Positions 38,657 to 48,718 of a stretch of 64,000 nucleotides of DNA are shown in pieces. A program made the position numbers and the translations under genes. How positions within the stretch are numbered: the stretch's first letter is position 1; the number at the start of each line of letters is the position of its first letter. The stretch lies in assembly GCF_032302195.1 (NCBI RefSeq), contig NZ_CP135275.1:5857501-5921500 (forward strand). The letters are read 5' to 3'. The DNA comes from Paenibacillus sp. MMS20-IR301. Its GTDB lineage: Bacteria; Bacillota; Bacilli; Paenibacillales; Paenibacillaceae. The notes under the pieces are model-generated. The model was given only the letters and a program-made list of their open reading frames with translations, had not been told where the DNA came from and made no database searches.

Positions 38657-39099
38657 AGGTCATTTTCATCAAGGATGTTAAAGGGCAAGGCAAGAAGGGT
38701 CAGGTTAAAGAGGTATCTGAAGGGTATGCAGCGAACTTCCTGCTGCCGCGCGGACTGGTCCGTCCGGCAACCGAAGGCAATGTGAAGACGCTGGAGAATC
38801 AGGCAGCCGCGGAACAACGCCGTAAGGACCAGGAGAAAGAGGAAGCGGTGCAGCTTGGCAAGAAGCTTGATGAGCTGACGCTCGTGATGAAGGCTAAAGC
38901 AGGCGAAGGCGGCCGGCTGTTCGGCGCGATTACCAGCAAGCAGATCGGTGAAACACTGGCATCCACGCAGGGCATTGTAATCGACAAGCGCAAGATTGAG
39001 CTGAGTGATCCGATCCGCCATGTAGGCACATTCCGGGTAACAGTAAAGCTGCACACTGAAGTAAAGGCTAACCTCACGGTTCAGGTAACGGAGGAGTAA
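38653..39099 (+). CDS. rplI: 50S ribosomal protein L9
   Basis: 148-residue L9: the N-terminal RNA-binding domain ([17 protein letters not shown]...) and the C-terminal domain are joined by the long connecting helix (residues 41-75). ATGA overlap with gdpP couples their translation. It is followed one base later by the helicase gene. Confidence 0.99.
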   Translation: MKVIFIKDVKGQGKKGQVKEVSEGYAANFLLPRGLVRPATEGNVKTLENQAAAEQRRKDQEKEEAVQLGKKLDELTLVMKAKAGEGGRLFGAITSKQIGETLASTQGIVIDKRKIELSDPIRHVGTFRVTVKLHTEVKANLTVQVTEE

Positions 39100-39100
39100 A

Positions 39101-40462
39101 ATGGGTGGAGATCTCTTTTTCGATCGGATTCCCCCGCAGAATCTGGAGGCGGAGCAGGCCGTGCTCGGTGCTGTTCTGCTGTCGGATGAGGCGCTTATAA
39201 CCGCAATGGAGCGGGTGAATACCGAAGACTTCTACGATAAACCGCATCAGATGATATTTGAGGCGATGGTACAGCTTGGAGAAGAGAGCCAGCCGATTGA
39301 CCTGATTACACTGACCTCCCGGCTTCAGGATAAGGGAGAGCTTGAGGATATCGGCGGTGTCAGCTATTTGGCTAAGCTGGCCCATGCAGTGCCGACTGCA
39401 GCCAATGTGGACTACTATGCACAGATCATCGAAGAAAAGGCGATGCTGCGGCGGCTCATCCGTACAGCGACGCAGATTGTCAGCGAGGGCTATACCGGCG
39501 GTGAGGATGTAGGCATCATGCTGAGTGATGCCGAACGCCGCATCCTGGAAATCTCCAACCGGCGCAGCGGCAGCGGCTTCATTGCTATCCGCGATGTAGT
39601 AATGGAGGTATTTGACCGGGTGGAACTGCTCCATCAGAATAAGGGCAATACCTCGGGTATTCCAAGCGGCTTCGTTGATCTGGACCACATGACCAACGGC
39701 TTTCAGCGGAATGACCTGATCATTGTAGCAGCCCGGCCTTCTGTCGGAAAGACGGCGTTTGCCTTGAATATATGCCAGAATGTAGCGGTCCGGGCCAACG
39801 AGACCGTCGCCATTTTCAGTCTGGAAATGTCGGCGGCGCAGCTGGTTCAGCGTATGATCTGTGCCGAAGCTAATCTGGACGCCAATATTATGCGTACCGG
39901 CGAATTCAAGAACGATGATGACTGGTCCAAGCTGACGATGGGCATCCAGGCCTTGGGTGAGTCGGAAATATACATTGATGATACGCCCGGGATTACAGTT
40001 ACTGATATTCGCGCTAAATGCCGCAGGCTGAAGAAGGAAAAAGGTCTTGGCATGATCGTCATCGACTACCTGCAGCTGATTCAGGGCCGCGGTAAAGCGG
40101 GGGAGAACCGCCAGCAGGAAGTATCAGAAATCTCACGTACCCTGAAGCAGATTGCCCGTGAACTTGAGGTGCCTGTCATTGCTCTGTCCCAGCTCAGCCG
40201 CGGCGTAGAGCAGCGGCAGGATAAACGGCCGATGATGAGTGACCTTCGTGAATCGGGTTCAATCGAGCAGGATGCGGATATCGTAGCGTTCCTGTACCGT
40301 GATGATTACTACAATCAGGATACCGAGAAGAAGAATATTATTGAGATTATTATCGCCAAACAGCGTAACGGTCCCGTAGGCACGGTGGAGCTTGTATTCC
40401 TGAAGAACTTCAACAAGTTCGTCAACTACGAGCGGGCACATGCCGAACCATTTGCAGGTTAG
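39101..40462 (+). CDS. dnaB: Replicative DNA helicase (DnaB-type; B. subtilis DnaC)
   Basis: 453-residue hexameric helicase that unwinds ahead of the fork. The N-terminal primase-binding domain starts with IPPQNLEAEQAVLGAVLLSDEAL. The RecA-like domain has Walker A ARPSVGKTAFALN near 210, FSLEMSAAQLVQRM, Walker B MIVIDYLQLI, and the arginine-finger region VIALSQLSRGVEQRQDKRP. Named dnaC in Bacillus nomenclature. Last gene before a strong terminator. Confidence 0.98.
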   Translation: MGGDLFFDRIPPQNLEAEQAVLGAVLLSDEALITAMERVNTEDFYDKPHQMIFEAMVQLGEESQPIDLITLTSRLQDKGELEDIGGVSYLAKLAHAVPTAANVDYYAQIIEEKAMLRRLIRTATQIVSEGYTGGEDVGIMLSDAERRILEISNRRSGSGFIAIRDVVMEVFDRVELLHQNKGNTSGIPSGFVDLDHMTNGFQRNDLIIVAARPSVGKTAFALNICQNVAVRANETVAIFSLEMSAAQLVQRMICAEANLDANIMRTGEFKNDDDWSKLTMGIQALGESEIYIDDTPGITVTDIRAKCRRLKKEKGLGMIVIDYLQLIQGRGKAGENRQQEVSEISRTLKQIARELEVPVIALSQLSRGVEQRQDKRPMMSDLRESGSIEQDADIVAFLYRDDYYNQDTEKKNIIEIIIAKQRNGPVGTVELVFLKNFNKFVNYERAHAEPFAG

Positions 40463-40480
40463 GCGAATTTCGCACAATAC

Positions 40481-40521
40481 ACGAACGATTGCAGATCTTT
40501 TTCTGCAATCGTTCGTTTTTA
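40481..40521 (+). terminator. Terminator after the replicative helicase
   Basis: A perfect 15-bp stem, ACGAACGATTGCAGA (40481-40495) with its complement at 40502-40516, followed by TTTTT. Confidence 0.95.
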
Positions 40522-40522
40522 T

Positions 40523-40551
40523 TTGACTTTAAAAAGTGCCGCTGTTACACT
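40523..40551 (+). promoter_or_regulatory. purA promoter and 200-base leader
   Basis: TTGACT (40523-40528), 17 bp, TACACT (40546-40551) with extended TGT. The transcript would carry a leader of about 208 bases, ending in the hairpin GGTGC-CTACCA-GCACC (40736-40751) right before ACGGAGGA. Confidence 0.8.
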
Positions 40552-40766
40552 GATTATTGTGCTTTGGCAGGTTCGCTTGCCCAGGCGCCCAAGGGCTGCA
40601 TACATAAGAAATGTGTACACAGCCTATATTACAAGTGGAAACGGCTTCGCTGTCCTTTTAACGGGACGATGGTGTTCAGCGGAAACAGAAGGACAATTTA
40701 TAGCGTAAGCCTATTCTTATATTTCGAAAAATAATGGTGCCTACCAGCACCTACGGAGGAATGAAC

Positions 40767-42056
40767 ATGTCAACAGTAGTCGTCGTGGGAACACAATGGG
40801 GAGACGAAGGCAAAGGGAAAATCACAGATTATCTGGCGGAAAGCGCAGATGTGGTTGCCCGGTATCAAGGGGGTAACAATGCCGGTCACACGATTCTGAT
40901 TGACGGAAAGAAGTACAAGCTGAGCTTGATTCCATCCGGTGTATTTTATAAAGAGAAGACTTGTGTAATCGGTAACGGAATGGTTATTAATCCGGAGGCG
41001 CTTATTCAGGAAATTAATTATATTCATGAGAATGGCTTCGATACGAAGAATCTGGTCATCAGCGACCGTGCCCATGTTATTATGCCATATCATATGCTGC
41101 TCGACGCTCTGGAAGAAGACCGCAAGGGCCCGAACAAAATCGGTACTACCCGCAAGGGAATCGGCCCTGCCTATATGGATAAGGCTGCCCGTAACGGGAT
41201 CCGTATCGCTGATCTGATGGATGCTGAAGAGTTCGAGCTCAGACTCCGTCCGCTGATGGAAGAGAAGAACCAGGTGATCACTCAGGTATACGGCGCAGAG
41301 CCGCTGGATGTGGAAGAGATTCTGGTGAAATACCTGGAGTATGCCGAAGTGCTGCGCGGGTATGTAACCGATACTTCCGTTGTGCTGAATGATGCTATTG
41401 ATAACGGGGAATCCAAGGTGCTGTTCGAAGGCGCGCAGGGAGTAATGCTGGATATCGACCAGGGTACTTATCCGTTCGTAACTTCGTCGAATCCTTCGGC
41501 AGGCGGCGTATGTATCGGTTCAGGTGTTGGCCCGTCCAAGATCAAGCAGGTTATCGGTGTAGCCAAAGCTTATACTACCCGTGTTGGCGACGGTCCGTTC
41601 CCTACAGAACTGAATGATGCTACTGGTGATTATATCCGTGAAACCGGACATGAGTACGGTACAGTAACCGGCCGCGCGCGCCGCGTGGGCTGGTTCGATA
41701 GCGTAGTTGTACGCCATGCCCGCCGTGTGAGCGGAATTACAGGCCTGTCCCTGAACTCGCTGGATGTGCTGAGCGGCCTGGAAACCGTGAAGATCTGCAC
41801 AGGCTACAAGTTCCGCGGGGAGATTATCACGCATTATCCGGCCAGTCTCAAGATGCTGGCAGAATGCGAAGCGGTGTATGAGGAGCTTCCGGGCTGGAGC
41901 GAGGATATCACGTCTGCGAAGACGCTGGCTGATCTTCCGGAGAATACCCGCAGATATGTTGAACGTGTCTCGGAGCTGACCGGAATTCCGATCTCCATCT
42001 TCTCCGTAGGCCGCAACCGGGAGCAGACAAACCAGGTGCTGCCAATCTATATTTAA
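40767..42056 (+). CDS. purA: Adenylosuccinate synthetase
   Basis: 429-residue GTP-dependent enzyme making adenylosuccinate from IMP and aspartate, the first committed step to AMP. Motifs: [16 protein letters not shown] at the N-terminus, [30 protein letters not shown], the [20 protein letters not shown] stretch, and the C-terminal NREQT. ATG 40767 is chosen because CGGAGGA is correctly spaced; ATG 40761 is too close. Confidence 0.99.
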   Translation: MSTVVVVGTQWGDEGKGKITDYLAESADVVARYQGGNNAGHTILIDGKKYKLSLIPSGVFYKEKTCVIGNGMVINPEALIQEINYIHENGFDTKNLVISDRAHVIMPYHMLLDALEEDRKGPNKIGTTRKGIGPAYMDKAARNGIRIADLMDAEEFELRLRPLMEEKNQVITQVYGAEPLDVEEILVKYLEYAEVLRGYVTDTSVVLNDAIDNGESKVLFEGAQGVMLDIDQGTYPFVTSSNPSAGGVCIGSGVGPSKIKQVIGVAKAYTTRVGDGPFPTELNDATGDYIRETGHEYGTVTGRARRVGWFDSVVVRHARRVSGITGLSLNSLDVLSGLETVKICTGYKFRGEIITHYPASLKMLAECEAVYEELPGWSEDITSAKTLADLPENTRRYVERVSELTGIPISIFSVGRNREQTNQVLPIYI

Positions 42057-42082
42057 TATCAAATCACTATACAGGTATGAAC

Positions 42083-42115
42083 AGAAGGGGCCTCCATGCG
42101 GGGGCCTCTTCTATT
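42083..42115 (+). terminator. Terminator after purA
   Basis: AGAAGGGGCC (42083-42092) pairs with GGCCTCTTCT (42103-42112) with one G-T pair, followed by ATTTAT. Confidence 0.8.
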
Positions 42116-42250
42116 TATACCTATGTTTCGGGGGTATTTTGACAGCCTGCAGACGTTTCTCCGGCCGGGTTCTAGTCAATACTGGGAGAATAGGATCACA
42201 AGGACTGATTCTCCAGGATTGAATTTAGCATGGGTAAGGGAGCGATGGAA

Positions 42251-42856
42251 ATGAAATTTGTGAAAAGCGCGCTGAGCGTCTGCCTGATTGTTGTACTCGC
42301 CAGCGGGCTCTCCATTCTGACAACCGGTTATGTAGTTAATACGTATATTCAGTCGGTGCTGGCCAGCTTTGAAATTAAGCTGGATGGACCGGAGCCGGGC
42401 ATTGGCGGTTTCGTCAAAAGCCTCACAGGCATGGGAACCGCCAAGAAAACGGATTCCGGCAAGGCAGCTGACAGCGGCCAGGGGAACAGCGGCAACCCGC
42501 CTGCCGGCAGCAAGGAGCAGACAGTAGAGCAAGAGGTACCGGAGAATGCCCTGCCTGTAATGGGCCAAGCTGCCGGAGAGCAGGATAGTGCGCTTAATCA
42601 GGAGCTGGTTATGACCCCGGAGGCCATGAGTGATCTCAAGCAGAATCTTCCGGATGAAGAGAAAGCCAATATTTTCAATATTCTGATGAATAAGCTTCCG
42701 CAGGAGGAGATGCAGAAGATATCCGCTGCGATGGAGGGAGGATTAACGGAGAGCGAGGTGCTGGAGCTGCAGGAGATCATTGCGGGATATGTAGATGCCG
42801 ATGAATATGAGGCCTTAATGAAAATGCTTACACCTGGTTCTTCAGCAGGAGATTAA
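42251..42856 (+). CDS. Membrane-anchored protein, unknown function
   Basis: 201 residues, not recognised. An N-terminal membrane helix or uncleaved signal (MKFVKSALSVCLIVVLASGL) is followed by about 25 extracellular residues and a disordered Gly/Ser/Lys linker (50-90). The acidic helical C-terminal part has PEAMSDLKQNLPDEEKANIF and LTESEVLELQEIIAGYVDADEY, which looks like a helical bundle. GTAAGGGAG is the ribosome binding site; ATG 42245 is an alternative start. It stands between purA and the M23 peptidase with terminators on both sides. Confidence 0.7.
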   Translation: MKFVKSALSVCLIVVLASGLSILTTGYVVNTYIQSVLASFEIKLDGPEPGIGGFVKSLTGMGTAKKTDSGKAADSGQGNSGNPPAGSKEQTVEQEVPENALPVMGQAAGEQDSALNQELVMTPEAMSDLKQNLPDEEKANIFNILMNKLPQEEMQKISAAMEGGLTESEVLELQEIIAGYVDADEYEALMKMLTPGSSAGD

Positions 42857-42915
42857 AATTAAAAATTGTCACTTTTTGGACACGGAATGACTGTTTAAAA
42901 TGCATATTTACCGAT

Positions 42916-42943
42916 AAAACCCGCGAAAATCGCGGGTTTTGCT
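42916..42943 (+). terminator. Terminator after the unknown membrane protein gene
   Basis: AAAACCCGCG (42916-42925) pairs with CGCGGGTTTT (42931-42940), loop AAAAT. Confidence 0.9.
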
Positions 42944-42955
42944 ATGAGAAGAAAG

Positions 42956-42985
42956 TTGAAATGATTCTTCAGGCTATGGTACAGT
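42956..42985 (+). promoter_or_regulatory. Promoter of the M23 peptidase gene
   Basis: TTGAAA (42956-42961), 18 bp, TACAGT (42980-42985) with extended TGG. The 170-base leader holds TCCGC-ATAG-GCGGA at about 43114-43127 and a degenerate second copy of the CCGTATGGGCGGAC type. No WalR box could be confirmed by eye. Confidence 0.65.
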
Positions 42986-43157
42986 AAAAAAGGACTATGA
43001 GGGGTTAATATTTTGTAACCTTTTTCAGGCCTAGAAGCAGCATTGTTCGTACTCACGTAAACAGATAAATAGATGGCGTTCAACATATAAAAGGGGTCGT
43101 AAAAAAAAGTATATCCGCATAGGCGGACCGTATGGGCGGACTGAAAGGGAGAGTTTC

Positions 43158-44705
43158 ATGAAAGGATTTAAGTTTATGCACCGGGTGGGGAACCTGCGGA
43201 GCCGCGATGAAGCAGCTGCAGGACCTGGAGCAGCAGGTCAACAAGGCAATGATACTGCCGGCAAGCCTCGGGTCTTACATCCAGAAACAAGGCCCCGCAG
43301 ACTCCGGCGTTCATGGATTGCAGCTTCTGCCGGGCTGATCCTTCTCGCGGCCTTCCTGGTCGGAGCAGAGAAGAAGCATGTAGCGGCCAACACAATCACC
43401 TATTACAAGGTGCTGGTGAAAGGCGAGGAGATCGGAACTCTGAGCCAGGAATCTGATCTGGACAAGCTGTTTGAGGAGAAGAGGCAGGAGTATCAGCTTA
43501 AGTATCCTGACTCAGTGATGGTACTGCAAACCAGCGGCATCACTACAGAAGAGGAAAGTGCCTACAAGCCGGAGGTTGACAGCGAGGCTACACTGGACAA
43601 GCTGGATGGCATGCTCAAAGCCTATGCAGTCGGCGTAGAATTGACAGTTGACGGCAAATCGCTGGGGATTGTGAAGGACCAGGAGACGGCAGCAGCAGTG
43701 CTGGAGGCTGTGAAGGAGCACTATGCTCCGCAAGCGGAAGCAGCTCCGGAAGCGAAGCTGAAGAAGACAGCGGCCAAGGTGAAGACGGTAGCGGCAGCAG
43801 GAACGGATAAGCTGGAGTCGGCTTCAATCCGTGAAGAGGTGACTGTCGTTCCGGTCAAAGCCGACCCGAACAAGGTAATGAGCATTGATGAAGCGGTTAA
43901 GGTGCTGACAGAAGGCAAAGAAGAGCCGCTGGTCTATGCAGTACAGGAAGGCGATACCGTCTCCGCAATTGCTTCACGGTTTAAGATCACCCAAGCTGAG
44001 ATTTTCCGCAATAACCCTGCGGTTAAGGAATTGACAATGCAGATCGGCGACGAGCTGCAGCTGACCGTACCCCAGCCTGATCTTACGGTAGTGACTGTGG
44101 AGCAGGTATCCGAACAGGTGGTAACGGAGCCGGAAGTCATCGTACGCAAGAGTGACCAGCTGGCAGCCGGTAAACGCAAGGTCGTCCGTGCCGGACAGAC
44201 CGGGCTTAAGACCATGCAGTACAGGCTGACCAAAGAAAATGGGCTGGTTGTAAAAGAAGAGTGGCTGGGACAGACGGTAGTAAAGGAATCACTGCCCGAA
44301 GTCGTCTACACAGGAACCAAGGTTGTCGGTGAAGGAACCGGAATGTTCGCCTGGCCGGTTGCCGGAGCTACTATATCAAGCAGTTACGGTGAGCGCTGGG
44401 GACGGGCACATAAAGGAGTCGATCTCGTATCCGGGAACCGTACCATTAAGGCTGCTGATGCCGGAACCGTAAGCTTCGCCGGTGTACAGAGCGGATACGG
44501 CAATGTGGTTATTGTTAATCATAACAACGGATACGTTACTTATTACGGTCATTTGAGCTCAATTTCCGTCTCTGTCGGGCAGAGGCTCGGACAAGGCAGC
44601 AAAATAGGCATTATGGGCAACACCGGCCGGTCGACCGGCACGCATCTGCATTTTGAAATCCGCAAGAACGGCACAGCCGTCAATCCGATGAAATACCTGA
44701 AATAA
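43158..44705 (+). CDS. M23 family metallopeptidase with LysM and G5 domains
   Basis: 515-residue cell-wall hydrolase. A cytosolic basic N-terminus (1-50) precedes one membrane helix (about 52-70, IAASAGLILLAAFLVGA). LysM (about 255-300) reads YAVQEGDTVSAIASRFKI; a G5 domain (about 310-385) has EQVVTEPEVIVRKSDQL. The C-terminal M23 domain (400-515) has the metal ligands in HKGVDLV and the HLHFEIRKNG motif (THLHFEIR). It likely cuts peptidoglycan cross-links during growth; the nearby wal operon controls such enzymes in Bacillus. Confidence 0.93.
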   Translation: MKGFKFMHRVGNLRSRDEAAAGPGAAGQQGNDTAGKPRVLHPETRPRRLRRSWIAASAGLILLAAFLVGAEKKHVAANTITYYKVLVKGEEIGTLSQESDLDKLFEEKRQEYQLKYPDSVMVLQTSGITTEEESAYKPEVDSEATLDKLDGMLKAYAVGVELTVDGKSLGIVKDQETAAAVLEAVKEHYAPQAEAAPEAKLKKTAAKVKTVAAAGTDKLESASIREEVTVVPVKADPNKVMSIDEAVKVLTEGKEEPLVYAVQEGDTVSAIASRFKITQAEIFRNNPAVKELTMQIGDELQLTVPQPDLTVVTVEQVSEQVVTEPEVIVRKSDQLAAGKRKVVRAGQTGLKTMQYRLTKENGLVVKEEWLGQTVVKESLPEVVYTGTKVVGEGTGMFAWPVAGATISSSYGERWGRAHKGVDLVSGNRTIKAADAGTVSFAGVQSGYGNVVIVNHNNGYVTYYGHLSSISVSVGQRLGQGSKIGIMGNTGRSTGTHLHFEIRKNGTAVNPMKYLK

Positions 44706-44727
44706 TCTATACTTTATAAGCTTCATG

Positions 44728-44757
44728 CCGTCCGGAGGATTCCGGGCGGTTTTTTTA
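44728..44757 (+). terminator. Terminator after the M23 peptidase gene
   Basis: CCGTCCGG (44728-44735) pairs with CCGGGCGG (44742-44749), one mismatch, then TTTTTTT. Confidence 0.85.
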
Positions 44758-44811
44758 TTTTCAAATATAAGGACAAAGAAGGCTCTATTTGATGTGAGGC
44801 CAGGACAGGTA

Positions 44812-44820
44812 TGTTAAAAT
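44812..44820 (+). promoter_or_regulatory. Promoter of the wal operon
   Basis: Extended -10 box TGT TAAAAT at 44812-44820, 46 bases before walR; TTGATG at 44789 is a poorly spaced -35. Confidence 0.5.
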
Positions 44821-44865
44821 AAATGAATAAGGTTTGAGTCTGGTTAGAAAGGTGAAGCTGAATCT

Positions 44866-45597
44866 ATGCAAATGGGAACGATTCTGGTAGTGGATGATGA
44901 ACAGCCTATTGCTGATATATTGAAATTCAATCTGGAAAAAGAGGGCTACGAGGTCATCTGTGCCTTCGACGGCAACAGTGCTGTCGAGCTGGCGTTATCC
45001 AGCCGTCCTGACCTGATGCTGCTTGATCTGATGCTGCCCGGCAAGGACGGGATGGATGTGTGCCGTGAGGTGCGTGCTGCGCATCTGGATATTCCGATTA
45101 TTATGCTTACCGCCAAGGACGGGGAGATTGATAAGGTGCTGGGCCTTGAGCTGGGCGCGGATGATTATGTGACCAAGCCGTTCAGTACCCGCGAGCTGCT
45201 GGCCCGGGTCAAAGCCCAGATGCGCCGTCAGCATAAGCCGGCCTTGTCCGAGGCACCGAGTGAAAGTGTAGAGAGCAAGCAGGGGGTGTACCACTTCGGC
45301 CTGTTCATTGATACGGATATGTATCTGGTCTATAAGGACGGCGAGCCGCTGGATCTGACGCACCGCGAATATGAGCTGCTCTACTATATGATCCGCCATG
45401 CCGGCAAAGTAATGACCCGGGAGCATCTGCTGCAGGCAGTCTGGGGCTTCGAGTACTTCGGGGATGTGCGTACCGTTGATGTAACCATCCGCCGGCTGAG
45501 AGAGAAAATTGAGGAGAATCCAAGCAAGCCGGAATATATATTCACCCGGCGCGGACTCGGTTATTTAATGCATAGCCCCAAAAGTGGAGGGCTGTGA
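44866..45597 (+). CDS. walR: Response regulator WalR (YycF)
   Basis: 243-residue OmpR/PhoB-type regulator, essential in many Firmicutes, controlling autolysins and wall metabolism. The receiver domain has VVDDEQP, the phospho-acceptor Asp54 in MLLDLMLPG, and the lysine in YVTKPFS. The winged-helix DNA-binding domain includes [12 protein letters not shown] and [26 protein letters not shown] precedes the ATG. Overlaps walK by one base. Confidence 0.98.
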   Translation: MQMGTILVVDDEQPIADILKFNLEKEGYEVICAFDGNSAVELALSSRPDLMLLDLMLPGKDGMDVCREVRAAHLDIPIIMLTAKDGEIDKVLGLELGADDYVTKPFSTRELLARVKAQMRRQHKPALSEAPSESVESKQGVYHFGLFIDTDMYLVYKDGEPLDLTHREYELLYYMIRHAGKVMTREHLLQAVWGFEYFGDVRTVDVTIRRLREKIEENPSKPEYIFTRRGLGYLMHSPKSGGL

Positions 45598-47429
45598 TGA
45601 AGGGACTGTCCTTTTTCCGGACGATTCAAGCCAGGCTTATCGTAATTTATGTGCTGCTGATTCTTATTGCCATGCAGCTGATCGGCGTCTATTTTGTCAG
45701 TTCGATGAAGAATTCACTGACCGATAATTTCACCAAGGATCTGAAGGCCCGGGCGGAGATGCTCTCCATCCTCACCGCTGATAAGTTCGGCAGCGAGACA
45801 GGGACGGCTGATGAGGAGTCGGCAGCAGAAAGCCTGCGCGGAATGGTGAACAACCTGTACATTAACGGTGCAGAGATTCAGGTGCTGGATGCGAGCGGCA
45901 AAATTATCACCACCTCTGTGCCTTCGCAGAATGATTATATCGGCCAGCGCAATACCCAGACTGTTGTCAGCCGTGCCCTGCAGGGAATCAGTGACAACGA
46001 GGAATATATCATTGCTGATGATAATGTGCGCAAGAAGGTTGTCGCCAAGCCGGTGATCTCCGGTGATAAGGTGGTTGGCGCGATCTATATCGCTGCTGAC
46101 ATGAAGGACCTGTATGCTACGATGAGCAGGATCAACAGCGTCTTCCTCTCCGGGCTGCTGCTGGCGCTGGCGCTAACGGCTGTGCTAGGGGTTATTCTTG
46201 CCCATACCATCACCCATCCGATTAAGGAAATGACCAAGCATGCCACTGCGGTGGCGGAAGGCCGGTTCAACCGGAAGGTTCCGGTATTCGGCAATGATGA
46301 GATCGGACAGCTCAGCCAGGCCTTCAACTATATGACAGACCGGCTGCGTGAAGCTTTGTCGCAGAATGAAGAGGAGAAGGAGAAGCTGTCCTCGATTCTT
46401 GCCAATATGAGTGACGGCGTGGTTGCCACCGATGAGAGCGGGGCGGTTATTCTGATGAATACCCGCGCTGCGCTGATGCTGGGTGCGGAAGGCCCGCTTC
46501 CGGAGGGCGCACCGCTGGACGAGCTGCTCGGGCTTGACCATGAGCAGGCCGGTTCGCTGGCAGAGGGCAATGCCCAGTCGGCCATGCTTCATCTCTCGCC
46601 GATGGGCGGAGAGGACCCTAATATCGTAAGAGTCACCTTCACTCCGATCCACCGCCGTGAAGGCGGACGGATTGCGGGGACGATCGCGGTACTCCAGGAC
46701 GTAACCGAGCAGGAGAATCTGGAGGAATCGCGCCGGGAGTTCGTAGCGAATGTATCGCATGAGCTGCGGACGCCGCTGACTACGATTAAGAGCTATGCGG
46801 AGGCGCTTGATGACGGGGCGCTCGATGATCCGCAGCTTGCCGTGCGGTTCGTCGGGGTTATCCGCAACGAGACTGAGCGGATGATCCGGCTGGTGACTGA
46901 CCTGCTGCATCTGTCCCGCCTGGACTCCAAGGAATCCAGCCTGCGCATACAGCAGACCGATATTTCAGAGATGCTGGAGGATGTTGCCGACCGCTTCTCC
47001 TTCCAGATCCGCCAGAAGCGGATTCATATCAGTACCAGAGTGCGCAAGGAGGTATCTTCGGCCTGGCTGGACCGTGATCAGATTGATCAGGTGCTGGGCA
47101 ACCTGGTCTCCAATGCGCTGAAATATACACCCGAAGGCGGAACCATCCGGCTGGAGGCGCTTAAGAGTGAGGATGGCATGCTGGCTATTTCAGTCCGTGA
47201 CTCCGGGATCGGGATTCCGAAAAAGGATATTGAACGCATCTTTGAACGCTTTTACCGCGTGGATAAGGCCCGCTCGCGGAATATGGGCGGGACAGGCCTC
47301 GGGCTGTCCATTGCCCGGGAAATTGTCAAAGCACACGGCGGTTCCATTACCCTGCAATCTGAGCTGAATGAAGGCTCACTGGTCACGTTCACGCTGCCTT
47401 TGATGAAGCATAGGGGGAGTGAAGCGTGA
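45597..47429 (+). CDS. walK: Sensor histidine kinase WalK (YycG)
   Basis: 610-residue membrane kinase. TM1 is at about 10-32, an extracellular Cache-like sensor at 33-180, and TM2 at about 183-205. HAMP follows (ITHPIKEMTKHATAVAEG), then PAS (about 260-370). HisKA has His388 in SHELRTPLT, and HATPase has NLVSNALKYTP, DSGIGIP and GTGLGLSIAR. It phosphorylates WalR. I took ATG 45597, 6 bases after GGAGG, over the GTG at 45594. Confidence 0.98.
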   Translation: MKGLSFFRTIQARLIVIYVLLILIAMQLIGVYFVSSMKNSLTDNFTKDLKARAEMLSILTADKFGSETGTADEESAAESLRGMVNNLYINGAEIQVLDASGKIITTSVPSQNDYIGQRNTQTVVSRALQGISDNEEYIIADDNVRKKVVAKPVISGDKVVGAIYIAADMKDLYATMSRINSVFLSGLLLALALTAVLGVILAHTITHPIKEMTKHATAVAEGRFNRKVPVFGNDEIGQLSQAFNYMTDRLREALSQNEEEKEKLSSILANMSDGVVATDESGAVILMNTRAALMLGAEGPLPEGAPLDELLGLDHEQAGSLAEGNAQSAMLHLSPMGGEDPNIVRVTFTPIHRREGGRIAGTIAVLQDVTEQENLEESRREFVANVSHELRTPLTTIKSYAEALDDGALDDPQLAVRFVGVIRNETERMIRLVTDLLHLSRLDSKESSLRIQQTDISEMLEDVADRFSFQIRQKRIHISTRVRKEVSSAWLDRDQIDQVLGNLVSNALKYTPEGGTIRLEALKSEDGMLAISVRDSGIGIPKKDIERIFERFYRVDKARSRNMGGTGLGLSIAREIVKAHGGSITLQSELNEGSLVTFTLPLMKHRGSEA

Positions 47430-48718
47430 AGGAAAAAGTGAAATCATGGGTGCTTACCCTGCTAATTCTGGGGAGTCTGATAGAGAGCTATTACTTGATC
47501 TACAGGCTTCCAGGCAGTGACTCGGCAGTGCTGTCAGAGAATTTGTATGTGAAGACTGATAATATGGGCCCTCAAGAAAAGGTCGAGAATCTGCTCTATC
47601 CCGATAAAATGATTATTCATATGGGTGAGAACAAGCATACGCTGTTCTATCCCAGCTCAACCTTCTATAATCTGATTCTGAACCGCTTGAAGGGACGAAG
47701 CTTCGAGAGCTTCCAGCGGCGTTCAGTCCAGGATTTCGACTGGAATAAAATCCGCAGTGAGAATTCCGGCATTGAATTGTCCTTCGGGGCAGGAATTCCG
47801 GTAACGCTGCTGCAGCGGGTAATGCAGATCTCGCCGGATTCGCTGTTTGAAGGAGAAAGCATTGACCGGATCTGGATCTACAATATCAAGAATGACTCCA
47901 AGGCGCATGCTATCTTCTTCAGCACACGCGGAGATATCGTGTATGAGGCGGCTAAGGCTGACCTTACCGTTCAGGATGTCCAGCAGCATGTTGATTTCGG
48001 CAAGAACCTGACGCCGTATACTGCTGTAAACGGTGATTACTATGTGCCTGAGGCGTCAGTTCCGCTTGTTGAAGTAGTGACGCCTGCCGCTATGTATACT
48101 ATTGAGCAAATGCAGAGTAACCTGTTCTTCGATGCCGGAAGTACAAGATATATTCCGGAGAAGGACGGTTCCAAAATCTATACAGACAGCAAACGCAGCC
48201 TGCAGGTAGACCAGGAACAGAACTGGATGAGCTACAGTGTTCCGGCTGCGCTGCCTGACGGGGAAAGCACTGCGGCGAAGGATGCGCTCGAGGCGGTTGA
48301 TTTCGTCAACGGGCATGGCGGCTGGAACGGAACGTACCGGCTGGCTGCGACAGAAGAGGGAAGTCAGGACCGGGAGGTTTCTTTCCAGCAATATTACGGC
48401 ACCTATCCGTCAGGCTCTTACCCGATCATGAGCAATCCCCAGCTTCCTTATGGAATCATCCGGCTCGAGCTGCAGCAGGGGACCGTCTCTTCATATGAGC
48501 GTTCTCTAATGTATATGGACGAGACTAAGTCGGAGAAAACGATTGTTGAGCTGACCGGCGGTGAATCCCTGAAGCAGCGGCTGGCCCAGATCGGCAGCTC
48601 CCTGCGGGTCATTGATCTGACCCCGGCCTATATGCCTGCGCTGACAGGGGACAAGCTGCAGCTTCATCCGGTATGGCGGGTCACGCTCAGTGACGGCAGT
48701 GTACTGATGCTGAATTAG
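47426..48718 (+). CDS. walH: WalK regulator WalH (YycH)
   Basis: 430-residue protein of the YycH family: one N-terminal membrane helix (about 8-27, VLTLLILGSLIESYYLIYRL) and a large extracytoplasmic domain. In B. subtilis YycH and YycI form a membrane complex that restrains WalK. The start is GTG 47426, overlapping walK by four bases. Sequence conservation in this family is low, so naming rests on length, topology and position. Confidence 0.88.
   Translation: MKEKVKSWVLTLLILGSLIESYYLIYRLPGSDSAVLSENLYVKTDNMGPQEKVENLLYPDKMIIHMGENKHTLFYPSSTFYNLILNRLKGRSFESFQRRSVQDFDWNKIRSENSGIELSFGAGIPVTLLQRVMQISPDSLFEGESIDRIWIYNIKNDSKAHAIFFSTRGDIVYEAAKADLTVQDVQQHVDFGKNLTPYTAVNGDYYVPEASVPLVEVVTPAAMYTIEQMQSNLFFDAGSTRYIPEKDGSKIYTDSKRSLQVDQEQNWMSYSVPAALPDGESTAAKDALEAVDFVNGHGGWNGTYRLAATEEGSQDREVSFQQYYGTYPSGSYPIMSNPQLPYGIIRLELQQGTVSSYERSLMYMDETKSEKTIVELTGGESLKQRLAQIGSSLRVIDLTPAYMPALTGDKLQLHPVWRVTLSDGSVLMLN

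Noticed and set aside
40481..40516. CGAAC/GTTCG arms upstream of purA as a PurR box pair
   Set aside because: The arms are the stem of a perfect terminator, and their spacing (26 bases between CGAA and TTCG) does not match the 16-17 of known PurBoxes.
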